Assembly (NCBI GenBank): GCA_024196135.1
Contig: JAMQCK010000058.1
Location: 1 to 64,000 of the forward strand
DNA length: 64,000 nt
Direction: 5' to 3'
From: Pleurotus ostreatus/Saccharomyces cerevisiae fusant
Lineage: Eukaryota > Opisthokonta
This document shows, one piece after another, positions 22,941 through 35,552 of the stretch (positions are counted from its first letter, which is position 1; each line of letters starts with the position of its first letter). The position numbers and the translations under genes were made by a program. The notes below the pieces were generated by a model. It saw nothing but the letters and a program-made list of their open reading frames with translations. It did not search any database and was not told the DNA's origin.

Positions 22941-24430
22941 GGCGGTGCAACAAAAACGGAAGAAGCTTTTTTAGATTCAACAAACTTAACTTTGTGGCCA
23001 AGAAACGCAAACAACGTGCTGAAGGGGCGCTGCACGAAGCTTCGATAAATTGTGGCATATGCGCGCGGGGAGGCATGTGTAGGCATCCCTTAGAACGCTC
23101 ACTGCTGGGGATTGCTGTGAGTCGAACTGATGACGCACCAGATAATAGATCACACGCACGCACCCCATTTTGTGCCGTCCTTTGGCATTTGCTGAGCAAA
23201 GGTCGTGTGGTGATGCTACCCACTCAGCACACACATTGTTGGTTGTAGTCCATTGTGCGTGGCCAAGACGTAATTGTGGCTTCTTTCAGTAGTTTCTGAT
23301 CAAGGAAATTGGAAGACGGGAAGAAATATCCGGTGCGAGCCCACGAAGGAACTTCGGGAGCAGCGTTTCGGGCGAGCTTGACCTCTAGCGAAGGGCAACA
23401 GCACTCTAGGCACCCGGATAGTAGTGGACACACTCTGTTGCTTCCAAGTGACCGACGAGGACGTAGTGGATGCGCGAACCGTGATAAGTCTGGAAAAGAA
23501 GGCGTTGAACCCAACTTGACGCCACATGACATTTGAGGCACGTGAGTCAATTTCGGCCACCGCCGAGATCGCGTGATTCATGGTTCGTTTTTTCGTACCC
23601 TCTGGCACGGATGAACAGAGCCTATTTCATTGTCATCTTTCTCTATGAGAGAGTGCAGAAAAAAGCTTATACGTGCTTACGACTGACTGCTCAAAACTTC
23701 GCGAACGAACCCTCCCATATAAGGGTGGGGAACCCCCTCGAGGCTCGAGCAACATGCGAGCCCTGAAGACGGCCAGACAACTTCATAAAGTCGCCGTAAG
23801 AGTGAAAATCTAAATACGACACGCTACCCTCCGTCGGGATGTACTTCGACAGCACACCCGTGAAGTAAAAGAATGTCACTGGCCGGGTTCGAACGACAAA
23901 AACACGTGGGATCCATGGAACATCGCCCGGGCCGCAGCGGAGCCATTGCCCATTGTTCTTCCCCTTTGCCTCCGCGTCCGCGTTGCCCGATGGGTTGCTC
24001 TGTGGGTCTCAACTGTTCTCGTGACCCGCCACCGGCTGGGCATCGACATGCTAGCGGAGTTTCTTATAAGAAACTTCCTTCCCGCTCTCATCATCCCATT
24101 TCTCTCCCGCCATGTCAGCGAGCAGCAGCGGTACGCCCACTCCCTGCCACGAAGCAATCACACGCGCTGACGAGGAGCTCCTTATGTTGCTTCGAACTGA
24201 CATACGTCACGATGATATCGGGTACTGATCTCGCCTCCTCGCGCACATGTCTGATTATTTGTGTCAAACAAACCGCGGACCGGCGGGTCTTTACGAAAAA
24301 TGCACGGTGTCTCCAACCTTTTGACCGACGACTTCCACAACGGCGACGGCGGGCCCACACTCTACTCACCTTTTTCTTCTGTACTTCACACCTCGACGGC
24401 GCGGGCGGCGTGTAAACTGCGCTTTCCATC
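22941..24430. other. Long intergenic region, no supported gene
   Basis: About 1.5 kb between divergent genes. Short frames on both strands (for example around 23224-23608 and 23873-24432) share no motif with known families and have no consistent splice sites. This is probably promoter sequence for both neighbours. Confidence 0.45.
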
Positions 24431-26141
24431 ATGTCTCTAACGTCATCAACCTATTCATCGACCCCTGAATCCGAATCGCCCGGTACGTCCGCATGCATTC
24501 CGTACCTGATCTTGCAGGCTAACAAGAGCTATCTCTTGTGCAGGCGTCTCCTCGACGGCGACGTCCATGTCCGATTCCTTTTCTTCTTCTCCATCGGACA
24601 CGTCGACCTCGATGGACTCGACAACGTCCGCATCTTCCTTTGACACGACCTCCTCCTCCTCGTACGACCCCTCCACGTCCGCGGACCCTTCATCATCATC
24701 CTCGACATCCGCACCCCCGACATCCACCACTTCCTCCACGTTCTCCGAATCCACGACCAACTCTGCCCCGCCGTCCACGACCACACAATCAGACACGACC
24801 TCGCAGCCTCCCGATACGACCACCTCGAACTCACCCTCCTCATCCACGACTCAAGATAGCACGACCACCTCTGACCCTCCTTCGAGCTCCACCACCGCCT
24901 CCCAGCCCTCCAATTCAGACACCTCGACCACCGAAAATACATCCCGCTCCTCGACCGGGGACGCCTCGCCGACATCTCGCACCGAGATCTCTTCTGAGGC
25001 ACCCGTGACCACCGTCATTCAGACGACCATCGTCCAGACCTCCAATGGCGAGCTACACACATCCCTCGCCACTATCACCTCTACTGCGGACACCGCCCTC
25101 GGCACGGGTAGCGGAGCCTCAGGGTCCAGCTCCAACGGCTCTGGCAGCGGCAAAAGCCACACTGGCGCCATCGTCGGTGGTGTTGTCGGCGGCGTCGTGG
25201 GTCTAGCTTTGCTGGCGTTGCTTGGCTTGTGGGCCTTCAGACGCTACAGGAAGCAGAAGCGTCTCGAAGACTTCTTCGATGGCAACTTTGACCCCGATCG
25301 GGTCGTTGCGGGTGGAACGGAGAAGAAAAAGGGTCGCAAAGGTCCTGGGGGAACGCTACCCGACGTACAGGTGCGCAGTCTTACTTCATGACTGCGTGTA
25401 TAGCGCATGTCCATGCAAGGTCTCGTGCTGAACTACCCTCAGCTGGATGAAGAGGAGGCCGGAGGCGCACGTCTTGGTGGTGCGACGATGACGGATAATG
25501 GCGCGGGCGTGGTAACACCCTACGCGTACACGTCGGAGCCCCAAGGATCGCAGTACGGGACGAGCTCAGACCACTCGGGTGCGGCTTTGATCGGTGGAGG
25601 TGAGTCTCGTTTTCACCCCCTATTCACGTCCAGTGTCGTTCGTCAAGGCAGTCGGCTGACTTGCATCCTCAGCTGCGCGCTCTCACTCCTCCGCGAGCGG
25701 GGGCAGTCAGGACTACAATCGGCAGTCGGTCCCCTTCGCGTTGCAGCCAGGTTATCAGCGTGGCGCGCCGGGCTTTCCGCAGCCTGAGATCGCAGGGGCC
25801 ACAGGCCTCGCGTACTCCACGAACGACCAGAGCGCGCATCCTGCCAGCGAGGCTGGCCGGTCGAGCTCGAGCGGTGGCGAATGGGGGGCGCACACGCCCG
25901 CCCGCCGCATGAGCGCAGGCGGCGCGTCGGGCTACGCTGGTCCGGGCTACATCATGAGCAACAAGGAGCGGGAGAGGCTTTCAGTCGCGAATCCCGGTAA
26001 GTGGCGCCGTGAGTTTTCGTTGAGGGGGACAAAGCTGACTCTGGTTTCGCAGGCCCTGCGGATGTGTTCGTGCACCAGGATGCGGGCGAGGTCACGTCTG
26101 GCGAGATCCCGCCGACGTACGACAGCATCAGGAGGGGCTGA
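24431..26141 (+). CDS. Mucin-like single-pass membrane protein with PPxY tail
   Basis: Five exons, 24431-24482, 24544-25370, 25443-25599, 25673-25996 and 26053-26141, give 482 residues. Residues 1-220 are almost entirely Ser, Thr and Pro with scattered Asp, which predicts heavy O-mannosylation. A Gly-rich hydrophobic helix (GAIVGGVVGG through LLGLWAF, about 225-247) is followed by basic RRYRKQKR. The cytoplasmic part ends in EIPPTYDSIRRG, containing a PPTY motif that could bind WW domains of a Nedd4/Rsp5-type ubiquitin ligase or its adaptors. No cleavable signal peptide is visible. The layout matches fungal wall-stress sensor-like proteins (Mid2/Wsc type), but there is no WSC domain. Function is inferred from architecture only. 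Confidence 0.85.
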
Positions 26142-26835
26142 ATCTAGACGCTTTACGATGACGAACGACACCATGACGGATGGGACTCTCCTTCTTGTAC
26201 TTGCTATCCGCGAGGTACCTGCAGAGGGTATACTCGCCCCTCTATGCTTTTCCTAGGCCAGCACACCTGCTGGCCTTCATTGACGGCGGCCTTCCTTCGT
26301 TGAAGGACGCCCATTTCCACCGAGACGATTACTCACGATCTATCATATTGTACCGATAGATATCCCTTTGTATAATACCATGTAATTTTCGCTCGCTACG
26401 AAAACCAGATCTGCATCTGCGAGCTCATTGCCATGACTTACCCAGAGATTATCCGACCTCTGAAATCTCGAAAAAAGCGCGACCATCGACACCAACGAGC
26501 CGCGGCCTCTGACGCCACAAAAGGCTGAAAGGGGGGTCAAGACCCCCACTCTCTCATTGTCACCATCGGCGGCAACGCAGAGCCTCAGGTTACGATGAAG
26601 ATACAGTGCACTCTTCAGCGACGGGCAGAGATGATCATACCTATGCTGGAGTAGAGCGGAACTTGCCTTGAGGCTGGCAGGAGGCTTTGTGGTGGATGGG
26701 TGCGTTCGTTGCTCTCGATCGCCTTCTCGGTGCTGACCTTCTGAAGGCAGAGAAGAGGCCAATAACATTGAGTACGAGTAGAAGATAGTCTCCAAAATCG
26801 TCGTACTTATCAGTGTTATCATCGACCGACACGAC
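26142..26835. other. Intergenic, no supported gene
   Basis: Downstream region of the mucin-like gene. Frames on the minus strand (26343-26969) lack family signals. Confidence 0.4.
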
Positions 26836-27200
26836 CTACGCGACTGCGAAACCCGATCGCCAGGAAGTACCGCAAACGCGCCATAACCATACGCGATATT
26901 CGCCGCCCACTGCCCACTTCCCTCGTCTGTACCTCTCCATGTTGTCTCTCGGGCGCGGGATTGCACCATGCGCGATCAAGCACGCGACGGGGAATCGGCG
27001 CACTAACGTCTCGTCGGGGTCAAGGGAATCACTGGCGGTGGCGAAGGCGAACGCCGCCTCGCCTTCATCGGAGGTATAACGGTCGAGCAATTAGGGATAA
27101 CATGCGCGACCTTGGCCCGACCGCAGCTGTATCGCCAGGAGCGCTCAACCGCAACACCATCATCAATCGCCCTGCGACCCTCATCGGCGGTAAGTAACAT
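26836..27200 (-). CDS. Possible coding exons of an unresolved gene
   Basis: The minus strand has an 84-codon frame ending at a stop at 26836 with gene-like codon use, including DSLDPDETLVRRFPVACLI and KWAVGGEYRVWLWRVCGTSW. A second frame upstream (to 27200) also looks coding. I could not find a splice pair that joins them confidently, and no family is recognised. Confidence 0.3.
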
Positions 27201-27834
27201 AGGCGATGCTTCCGAGCGAGCGAGACGACCTTCCGAGCGTTGATAATGGCCGTCTATTCATTGAGGTACGCGCGGCATTGCTCATCTTCCGCTTCAGTCA
27301 GGTTGCCGTTGGGCGGCATCGCTATAGCTTTGTAAAGACCAGAGTTCGGACAGTCGACGAGGCTGTCATTCTAGAGACGTGCGGTTGCTACGAAGGGGCG
27401 TTCAGAGTCATACCACAAGTACTCACCACACCGTCGTCTCGTGGAAATTGAAGGCCGAACAAAAGCGCTGCAACTGTTCGCGTCGCCGGAGACGAAGGTG
27501 AACCTCAAGAAATGGTGGGCCTCTCGCAAGCCCATTGATCACTACTTGCTGACGTTGCACTGCAGATTCGCCCTCGCCATATATTGGGATGGAGCTATGA
27601 GGTTGGCCAAAGGTTTCGCTCGTGTGGGTGATTCGCAATGCGTGGGGAACAACTGTGAGTGAAAACGTGCGGACGTGGTTGACGTTCAAAGCATAGGTTC
27701 CGTGCCGCGAAGTCATCTGAAGGCTTCGGTGATGAGGGAGACGAGGAAGATCTGATGATTCTATAGCACGGCCTGCGTGGTTGATACTATGTAGCAGGTT
27801 ACCATGGACGTCAAGACGCAGGTCGGCAGTGAGA
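27201..27834. other. Unresolved region with coding-like segments
   Basis: The plus strand carries coding-looking pieces: 27441-27662 includes KVNLKKWWASRKPIDHYLL, and an acidic end, DEGDEEDLMIL, stops near 27765. Phases do not join with the visible splice sites, so this may be a decayed gene or one I cannot model. Confidence 0.3.
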
Positions 27835-29289
27835 TCATTGGCGACGCAATAATTTGGTCCATTGGCCGGGCACCCGTTCCTCAGCCTTACGCCGCTCCTC
27901 CCTCGCTGCTCTTTTCTTCGCCTCTTCGGCCTTCCGTCGCGCGGTATCAGCCTCGCACTGGAGGACGAACTGCAGCACGCGACGCTCATCCTCTGCACGG
28001 CGCGCCGCCTCTTCCATGGCATAGGGTCGCCACGCATCCCCGTCGTCGCGAGCGAAGTATAGCGCGCGCCGCTTGCTGAGCTCCTCGTCCAAGGGCAGCG
28101 CCTTCCAATTCTTCTGAGCTCGACGCTCGCTGTGGATCTGAAACACACAGAGCTAGGTGAGGGATGTAGCACTATCGACGGTCTGTGAACAAACCTTGCG
28201 CTTAATATACTGCGCGTACTCGCTGCCCCACGCGAAGAGGAAGCGCGAGAATGCGAGGTGGGCTCTCGGGTCGAAGCGCGCATGACAGGCGACGAGGACC
28301 GCCGCCCAGACTTTCATCTTCGTTTTGGGATCGCGGACGATGAGACCGTGCGCGCGGCCGACGCGGTTGACGATCTTCAAAAACTGGAGGGTTGACCGTT
28401 AGCACAAGCTAGCAGTACTTGAGAGGTATACGCACCTCCCTCGAGACGGAACATTCACCAGAGATCTACAGGCAGATGAATACAATGAGCTTCCATCGTG
28501 CGAGTGAGCCACGTACCCTCACGTCCACGATCTCTGACAGGGCAATCCGTGGTCTTGGAGCCATCGTCGACGCGCTGCTTGCTCCCATATCCTGCCTGTC
28601 CAAGGATCGCCAGCCCCGAGACTTCTTTCGCTTGGGCGAGGTCTGGAGTTGATAGTGAGAAGGACAGATCGCCAATCGAAGCATGCAAACGCACCCGCAT
28701 CGTGCCCTGCTTCCCCTGCTGCTCTGAATTCGTCGCATCATCTCCGAAGGCCCATCCCTTGGAGCCATTTTGCCTGTGCGCATTCAGCACCTTCATCTGT
28801 TTATCGGTCGAGGTCGTTGGGATATCGCTGGGTGTGTCCACTCGTCGCGCCTCCTGCAAGGCGGCGACAATCTGAGTCTTGGAGTAGGTGTGCTTCACGG
28901 ACCCATCCGCGTCGACGCTCCAGTGTAGGTTGGACGGCTGCCTGGGCAAGCGCGCCAGTGTCAGCATGGCTGGAAGGGACGAAGCGTATCGCAAAAGAAA
29001 GGTGACCAAAGATCGGGGTAGCCTGAATGAATAGGTGGATAGCCACGGGGAGAACGCAAGCGAAAACGCAGGAAAGGGAAGTTAGACTGAAAAAGCGGAC
29101 GGAGCGACGCCACCTCGACGCGATTTTCCGAGGGTTTGCGCGTGTTCCCCTAGATTATGCGAGAGATCAGCGATAACAAAGACAATGAGGTGTAAATCCA
29201 GACATACCTTTCACAACACGTCCCTGGTCTCCTCCTTCGATAGGCTCTGCGAGTGTGAAAGGCTCGAAAGTCGCCTCAGTGGCTTTCTT
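27835..29289 (-). CDS. Unknown protein with basic coiled-coil C-terminus, 5' end open
   Basis: Five exons join in frame at clean splice sites: 28937-28695, 28642-28517, 28465-28436 (a 30-nt exon), 28383-28195 and 28137-27835. An additional exon at 29289-29208 (GGDQGRVVKG at its end) is likely, but its links on both sides, and the true start, are not settled. The protein contains NLHWSVDADGSVKHTYSKTQ, then FLKIVNRVGRAHGLIVRDP, a hydrophobic stretch MKVWAAVLVACHARF, and a long Glu/Arg/Lys-rich C-terminal helix (EEAARRAEDERRV and on). I recognise no domain. The gene runs divergently from the small gene at 29477. Confidence 0.5.
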
Positions 29290-29476
29290 CTGCAGATGGG
29301 TAAGTGATACGCCAGGCGCGGTCGACGCCACTCACCACTGTCGCCACTCCTTCCAACACACCGTGATGAAGCACTCGAGAGGCCGGCCACCGTCATCAAC
29401 GACTCGACACAACCACCTGTTCTGGCATGATCATCGCTCTTCCTCCATTGATGCCGACCAGTACCTTGTGTGATTG

Positions 29477-29955
29477 ATGTTGCGCGAGACGACGAAGCAA
29501 CAGGCTGAGTCGGCGCGCGGGATGGCGAGTCAAGCAGAGGCGAGGACGACCGAGCGGTCAAAGGGCGGTTCGGTTTGGGAGGCGTTGGCGCATGAATCAG
29601 CGGAGCAGCAGGCTTCGTCAGCTGCATCTCAGACAGTGGTGAACGATGGCGTGGCGAAGGGATCCGAGGAGCCAAAGGGAAGTGCGGAGGCGCCATCGGC
29701 GGATGGCTCTCTTTCGATGATGCAGCGTCAGGCGGCACCACATACCCCGAGGGCACTGGCATCGGCGTCGCGAAAGGGAGCCACGCCCGCGCCACCTATC
29801 CCGTACCGGAGCAATGGGGAGCTCAGGGTGTATCCGACGCGCGAGGATCTGCAGGCCTGCTGGGCTGCTCTCTTCGTAAGTCTGCGTCTTCACCCTTGCT
29901 TTAACCGAGTCTCATGCTCTGTTAGGACGGTCGTGCGATTGAGTGCATGAAGTAG
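29477..29955 (+). CDS. Small protein of unknown function
   Basis: Two exons, 29477-29875 and 29926-29955, separated by a textbook intron (GTAAGT to TTAG), give 142 residues. The protein is hydrophilic, Ala/Ser/Glu-rich, and ends with a conserved-looking segment LRVYPTREDLQACWAALF joined across the intron to DGRAIECMK and stop. No signal peptide, membrane helix or known domain is visible. Its start lies only about 190 bp from the nearest exon of the divergent minus-strand gene. Confidence 0.6.
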
Positions 29956-31319
29956 TGCGTTAGGCGCTGCATCATGGGACTTTGACCTGGCGAATACGAC
30001 AGGATTTGATCAGTGAAACCTCTCTCAATGCATCTCTCCCCCAATCCCTATCCCTCATCGAACTTCGAAGGACATACGAATGTAATTTTACTTGCGTGCA
30101 TATGTAGGCGCAGGCGTGAGCTGCGAAGCCTACTGCAGATCTATGAGAAGGATGAGTTCGACGGTCACTGTGCGTGTGGTGCGTTCCTCATGAGAGGTAT
30201 AGCTGGCCGACGCGACTGTTGGCGGGATCTAATTCTCGAGCGCTAGGGCCGCACGCTCAACATGAACGTGATTCGCACGTGACTGTCGCGTGCTTCGGCT
30301 AGTAGGCCCACAAAGTTCGACCACAGTCATCGAAGTCGAGCCGGACAACGGTTAAAAGGGCGTCGTAGCGATGCAGCTCCACATAGCTGCTGCCTCGTCG
30401 ATTCTGTCTGAGTGCCGAGTTTCTCCCCGCCACTCCTTCACAGCGGCCTCAACATGGCGCATCATTTGAAGGACAGTGCTATACCGTCTGACTTGCCGTC
30501 TTCCCAGAAAGCTAGAATGCAGGAGACTTCCTCGTTCGGCATCATATTGATCTCAAGACAAACAAGCTACTTCCAGGCTGCAAGCTCTGCGATATCGACC
30601 GAGATCGTGACCGCGCTTCGCCATTACGATGGCCTTCTCAGCTAAGCGCAGCCCTCGAAACGCCAAGCCAACCATCTTCCGTCAGCGTCGTAAATCCACC
30701 TCGTTGCAGCGGCACAGCAGGTCGATTCAGTCTGCGTTACCCTTGCTTACGGCGAGGACCCGGGCCCCGGGGTCCCATTGTATTGGGAACGTGGCTTTAA
30801 TTACCGACTGCACGTGGCTAGCGGACTCTTGAATTGGGCGTTCATTAAACTGCACCTTGTCTCCTCCCCCATGGTCCTCGACGCAGGAGTCTCTCTGATG
30901 CTGGATGCTACTCCCGCTCTAGAGATTTCTGTCTGTCCTCGTCGGAGCCGTCCAACCCGTTGGATTTGCCTCAAGGAAATCGTGGGAACGCCGGGCGGGT
31001 TCCCAGATTCAATCAAGATTCCATTTTCCATGTTCGCCTTCGAAAGCCCACGGTCCACCTGCGGATCCATGTGCGGACCACCGTCGAGGACAACTGATGA
31101 AATCGTCATTCGATGACACAGGTTCTTGCGCACACGGTGCCCTGTTCGTCGGCGCGGTCGTTTCGTCTCTCCGCCTCGCCCACGCCCACGCTCCCTCTCT
31201 CATATCCGCACCCGCTGGTAGGGACGTCCGCTCTCTCCGTCTCTTCGGACTCGCCTTTGACTGCTCGTGTGACGAGCGCTACGCTGGGTGAAGAGGCCGA
31301 TCATTGACCGCAAGAAGCA
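29956..31319. other. Intergenic, no supported gene
   Basis: About 1.4 kb with only short frames (for example 30778-31116) that have no motif or splice support. The right end is the promoter of the DUF6534 gene. Confidence 0.45.
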
Positions 31320-32845
31320 ATGCCGCCCCGAGGCCCCGCGACTGAAGGCAGCGACGAGGCGACGCTCGTCCTGGGACCAGCGGTCATTGCGATTCTGCTC
31401 AATGTTCTTCTCGGAGGCGTCACGCTTCTTCAAGCGACGCACTACTTTTGCGGGAAGTATGGAGACAAGTGGCCCGTCATGTGCGTTCCCCGATCGCGGC
31501 CGCGTATGCGTAGCTGACTTGACTCTGTAGTCTCCTTGTATCCTGGGTCACACTTGTCGACATAGCGGACACGGTGTGTGCGGGAAACCTTATGTGGTAC
31601 TACACGGTCGACACCTACGTGAACAACGCGCTAGCGCTCCTCGCTCCCTGGCAGTACCACACGACGGCGATCAGCAGCAGCATGTGCGTATCCTACCCAT
31701 CCTTCGCATTCGAGGTTCTCACCAGTCGCGCAGGATCTCCGTTCCAGTTCAGCACTTCCTAGGCTGGCGAATGTATCAGTTTTCCCACTCCAAGATCCTG
31801 TTCGGACTTGTGTCCGGACTGTCGCTCGGTCAGGGCTTTCTGATGATCTTCGTCTCCGCGTCCTTCATCGCGACGCCGCGCCCTCACGAGGACGCCGCCA
31901 GGCTCATGCCAATGTTCATCGTAAGCTACGCGCTGGCTCTGGCGAATGAGCTGATCATAACGTGGGTCGTTCGAACGCGCTCTTGTTCTTTTGGTTGACT
32001 CGTTTGCAGGAGCAACTTGCTCTATCACTTTTACCAGCACCGGACGGGCATGAAGAGTAAGTTCTCACCCCATCTCAGCTGCTCGTTGCCTAATCGCGCT
32101 TGACAGACACCGACCTTGTCATGACCAAGCTATCGTCGATCGTAGTAGAGACGGCTGTTCCGGTGACGACGTGCTCCGTATGTGGCTGACTTAGATACTA
32201 ATCCTTGTGTACTGACCTCATTTTCAGATCCTGGCAGGCGTATCCGTAGTGCGTATGATCGTCAGTCCTCACCGCTCCTCCATCGTCAATGATATTTGAC
32301 AGTTCGCATTCCCCAACTCGAGCGTCTTTCTCATCTTCACAATGGCCATGGGCAAGCTATATACGTGCGTGCAGCACTTTCTTGATGATTGTCAACTCGT
32401 TGCTGACGCTTTCCCTTTAGTAACACCCTGTTAACCGTACGCTCCGGTCATCTGTGTCCTTTTCGATTGAACTGACTTTCAATAGACCCTGAATGCTCGT
32501 CACAACATCCGCACGCAGCTCATGTCGGAGACGGACAGCTTCAACCGCTTCCAGTTCACTCAGAGCGCTCACTTCGAGGTGCGTCATCAGCTGCTCGTTC
32601 GCACCCACAGCACTGACCTCTTCCCCCAGTTCCGCCGACCCGGTACCCCCGAAAGCCAGACTTCGACCATTCGCCGCCACCACGATCGCAGCGGGTCGGA
32701 CCACTCCGATGCGACCGCCGTCCCCTCGACTCCTCAGTCCGCCACTTTCCTCATTCCGCACTCAAAGTACATAGCCTCCGTGTGCGACGAGTCCCTGAGT
32801 CCAAAAGTCGCCGCGCAGCGACATTCGCGATCCGAGACGCGATGA
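31320..32845 (+). CDS. DUF6534 seven-helix membrane protein
   Basis: Ten exons: 31320-31480, 31531-31683, 31734-31961, 32010-32056, 32107-32177, 32228-32245, 32303-32364, 32421-32436, 32486-32578, 32630-32845. They total 355 codons including stop (354 residues). The N-terminus LGPAVIAILLNVLLGGVTLLQ, the central VPVQHFLGWRMYQFS and the last-helix signature KLYTNTLLTTLNARHNIR are the hallmarks of DUF6534, a seven-helix family greatly expanded in Agaricomycetes. The cytoplasmic C-terminus (about 90 residues) is Ser/His/Arg-rich. Exons 6 and 8 are only 18 and 16 nt; the end of exon 6 could instead lie six bases later. The family's function is unknown; a receptor-like role is often suspected. Confidence 0.88.
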
Positions 32846-33298
32846 ACATGAATCGGCTGATCGTATAGAAGACGCAAACCCTTCATTGCATTTACATCCT
32901 CCCTTCCTTCACACCGCATCTTTTCTCTCGCACCAACACCGCACTTCATCCATAGCTTCTGCTCTCGTGGACTATACACAATGGACTATCCGACGATACC
33001 GGCTGGCTTTACTTGCTTACGCGCTGCCGTACGTCCTTCACTGCACATACCTTCCACTGCATTTCGCATCTTATCTATGACCTTTCGCTAGTCGATATTG
33101 TATCGGTCTTCTAATTTATCCCGTAGTCATGTATGTAGTCTAATATTCGTCATTTTTCAATCAGCCGTCAGCCTGAATGCTCTCGTAAGAGGGCGCGAAG
33201 CAGGCCGCGAGGCGCGTAGAGTGTGGGCTGCGGCGAGGTGAGCACGTTGTTCGTGGCCTACACGTTTCGACAGCACTCTTGTTTTCCTACCGTCACCA
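32846..33298. other. Intergenic, no supported gene
   Basis: Contains the DUF6534 3' region and the promoter of the first MYND gene. Nothing else is seen. Confidence 0.5.
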
Positions 33299-35048
33299 AT
33301 GGAAGGACGACGCCAACTCCCGAAGCAGGATGGGCCGGCGGACAAGGAGTTCGTTTTCCGTGCGTTCCAGTTTGAGATCAACCTTCGTACCCTAACGTTG
33401 CTCTCAGCAAATGCTACTTCTCGACGAGCATGGAAGGACCTCGTGGACATGAACAACACGCTGACCACTCTCAGGAAGGTACTGGGCGTCGACTCGTACG
33501 ACATTATTGGCAGCGTCGCAAATAAGGTGCCCGGCTATCCCGCCGTCACCAAACTCAAGGCTATCATGAACCGCAGCAACATCTGGGCAGCCCTCGCCAG
33601 CGACACGCCCGCTCCCGGGATCGTTCTCACCATGGATGACGGGCGGATCGTGGTCATCATGGGCTCGTTCGACCTTCTCTGGGGCGTGATCAGCATTGCG
33701 GAGTGCCCCACCTTCGCACACGTCAAGAACGCGCTGCCTCTGCGCCTGTGGGGTGATGTGTTCCGTTGGGTGGCGTACATGCACCCTCTGTACGGAAACG
33801 TCGTGCCTGTTGCAGACGATGATGAGCTGGATATCGCGTTCGCGATGTTCAAGGCGCTCGACTGCGTCGCGCGCATCGGGTCGGAGTTGGAGCATATCCT
33901 GCTAGAGACACCGTCAATTCTGCCGATCTTCCTTGACTGCTGGCTGCACTATCCGAGCTACGTTAACCCCCATAGGCGCGACGCGGTCGCCGACTGTCCA
34001 CTCATCATCGCGGCAACTAGCCGACTTGTCAAGGACCTCGACAGCGACCTTGTCTACTCGGTGTTAATCTCGGACCTCCTACGTCTATGCCGCGGGAAGA
34101 ATCAGGTGGTATGGCGGCTCATCGGCAAACAGACGCACTATCTCGCAACTCTTGAGCCTGACTACCGGGTCGAGTGGTACTGGGAGCGGCATTTCGAGCT
34201 CGCAATTGCACTTGCTCACTGTGACGAGCTAAAGTGCGACGCCATGCCTCGTAAAGTCCTGACGACCATCATTGCTGCTGCTCGACGTTGCTTGACCCGC
34301 CAACCTTGGCATAGGGGTGTAGCGAAAGCGACGGACTTGCTCTGGGCGATAACTGTCATGAGCGACAATCACCGCAACCTCGTCCGCGTTGTTCGAGCAG
34401 GTGTCATACATCTTCTCTATGATATTACCAACGTGTCCCCTTCCATAAACACGGAGCGACTCTGTAGCCAACTTGCAGCCGGTCTATGGTTTCCCAAGGT
34501 CCTACGTGCATTCGGCGAGCAAAATCCCCCGACGAAAGGTATCGAAGCCATTGCCCCTGACATGTCTCGACCGCTCTGTGGATACAAAGATGTCCTTGCC
34601 GCGTACAAGCATTCTTTGAAGGCGCACGACCGTGTATACACTGAATGGCGGTATCTAACTCCCTGCCGCAACTCTCAGGTAACAACTCGTTCTCCCCATC
34701 GTCACAACCACAGCTGATATGCGACTGCAGGGACCCCACGATAATACTATTCGCCGTATTTGCCCTTGTAGTAAGGCACTCTACTGCTCCGGGAGCTGCC
34801 AGCGGATGCATTGGCGTACTACGCATAAAACGGAATGCAGAAATCATCCGTGGGGTCCTCCCGGTATGTCCTCGTCCACATCAGAGGCCCGTGTTGATGC
34901 TCATGCTTCGTGAGCAGGACAGATATCTCTGCAAGACAAGATTCATATCATGGTCGCAATGGAGCTATATCTACAAGAGAACCGGCAAGTTCTCATTGAG
35001 GCATGCAGGGATCTTCCGAATTTGTTGGTCGATAACGGTGTGGCGTGA
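33299..35048 (+). CDS. MYND-finger family protein A, short C-terminus
   Basis: Exons 33299-34678, 34731-34863 and 34918-35048 give 547 residues. The N-terminal 460 residues are helical and include the family motif W-V-A-Y-M-HPLYGN (usually HPM), LDCWLHYPSY and NHRNLVRVVRAG. The finger CPCSKALYCSGSCQRMHW, then H-x3-C, lies on exon 2. The conserved pre-intron Cys is present in TPCRNSQ. After the second intron the C-terminal domain is only about 43 residues and ends at DNGVA, so it lacks the strand that closes with an LPFxY-like motif in its relatives. Either the gene is truncated by a stop or frameshift near 35046, or a further intron is missed. The exon-2 length (133 nt) equals that of copy D, its nearest relative by finger sequence. 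Confidence 0.8.
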
Positions 35049-35552
35049 TTTACCGATATTTTTCGTACTACCCGAAGACGTTGAGTAGCCCTCGATGGTG
35101 TTTGGCATTACATACCCCTACCAGAACAATATAAAGGCTGATTCCATTTCCGATATACGTAGGATTGGCAGACGTCCTCTGGAGGGTCTCTGTATGTTGA
35201 GCATTGTGAATCGAACCGCGAGACCGCAGGAAGGATGGCACGTGGCTAAAGTTCGCGCGACGTGCCGCCTGCTTCAGAACTCAACAAGGTTCATCAAGTT
35301 CGACGCCCACCTTCTCGCGGTTGCAACGCGCACCTTCGTAGGGTCAGTAAATGACAGAGGGTCGAGTCGATCGAGCTGTTGCGCTGATCTGGCTGCAGGA
35401 AGCTTATCAAAGTGGCTCGTCGCTCGCTCGACTCACTGTAAACCCGATAATCTTGCGCGTAAACTTCAAAGTGAGAGGCCCCCTTCGCCTCGTTAAGTGA
35501 GACTGACATATGGTAGCTATATACTATCACCTGATTGACGAGGTCAACGCCG
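35049..35552. other. Intergenic, possible lost 3' end of MYND gene A
   Basis: About 500 bp between copies A and B. The segment around 35095-35135 reads VFGITYPYQN in another frame, which resembles the LPFTYP-type end of the family, so it may hold a frame-shifted remnant of gene A. No other gene is seen. Confidence 0.35.

Noticed and set aside
23850..23910. tRNA-like GGTTCGAAC sequence
   Set aside because: The flanking bases do not form a T-stem, and no acceptor or anticodon stem is found on either strand.
29474..29795. Minus-strand frame 29795-29211 as first exon of the gene at 27835
   Set aside because: It overlaps the plus-strand two-exon gene at 29477, which has better splice sites, and its phases do not fit the next minus-strand exon.
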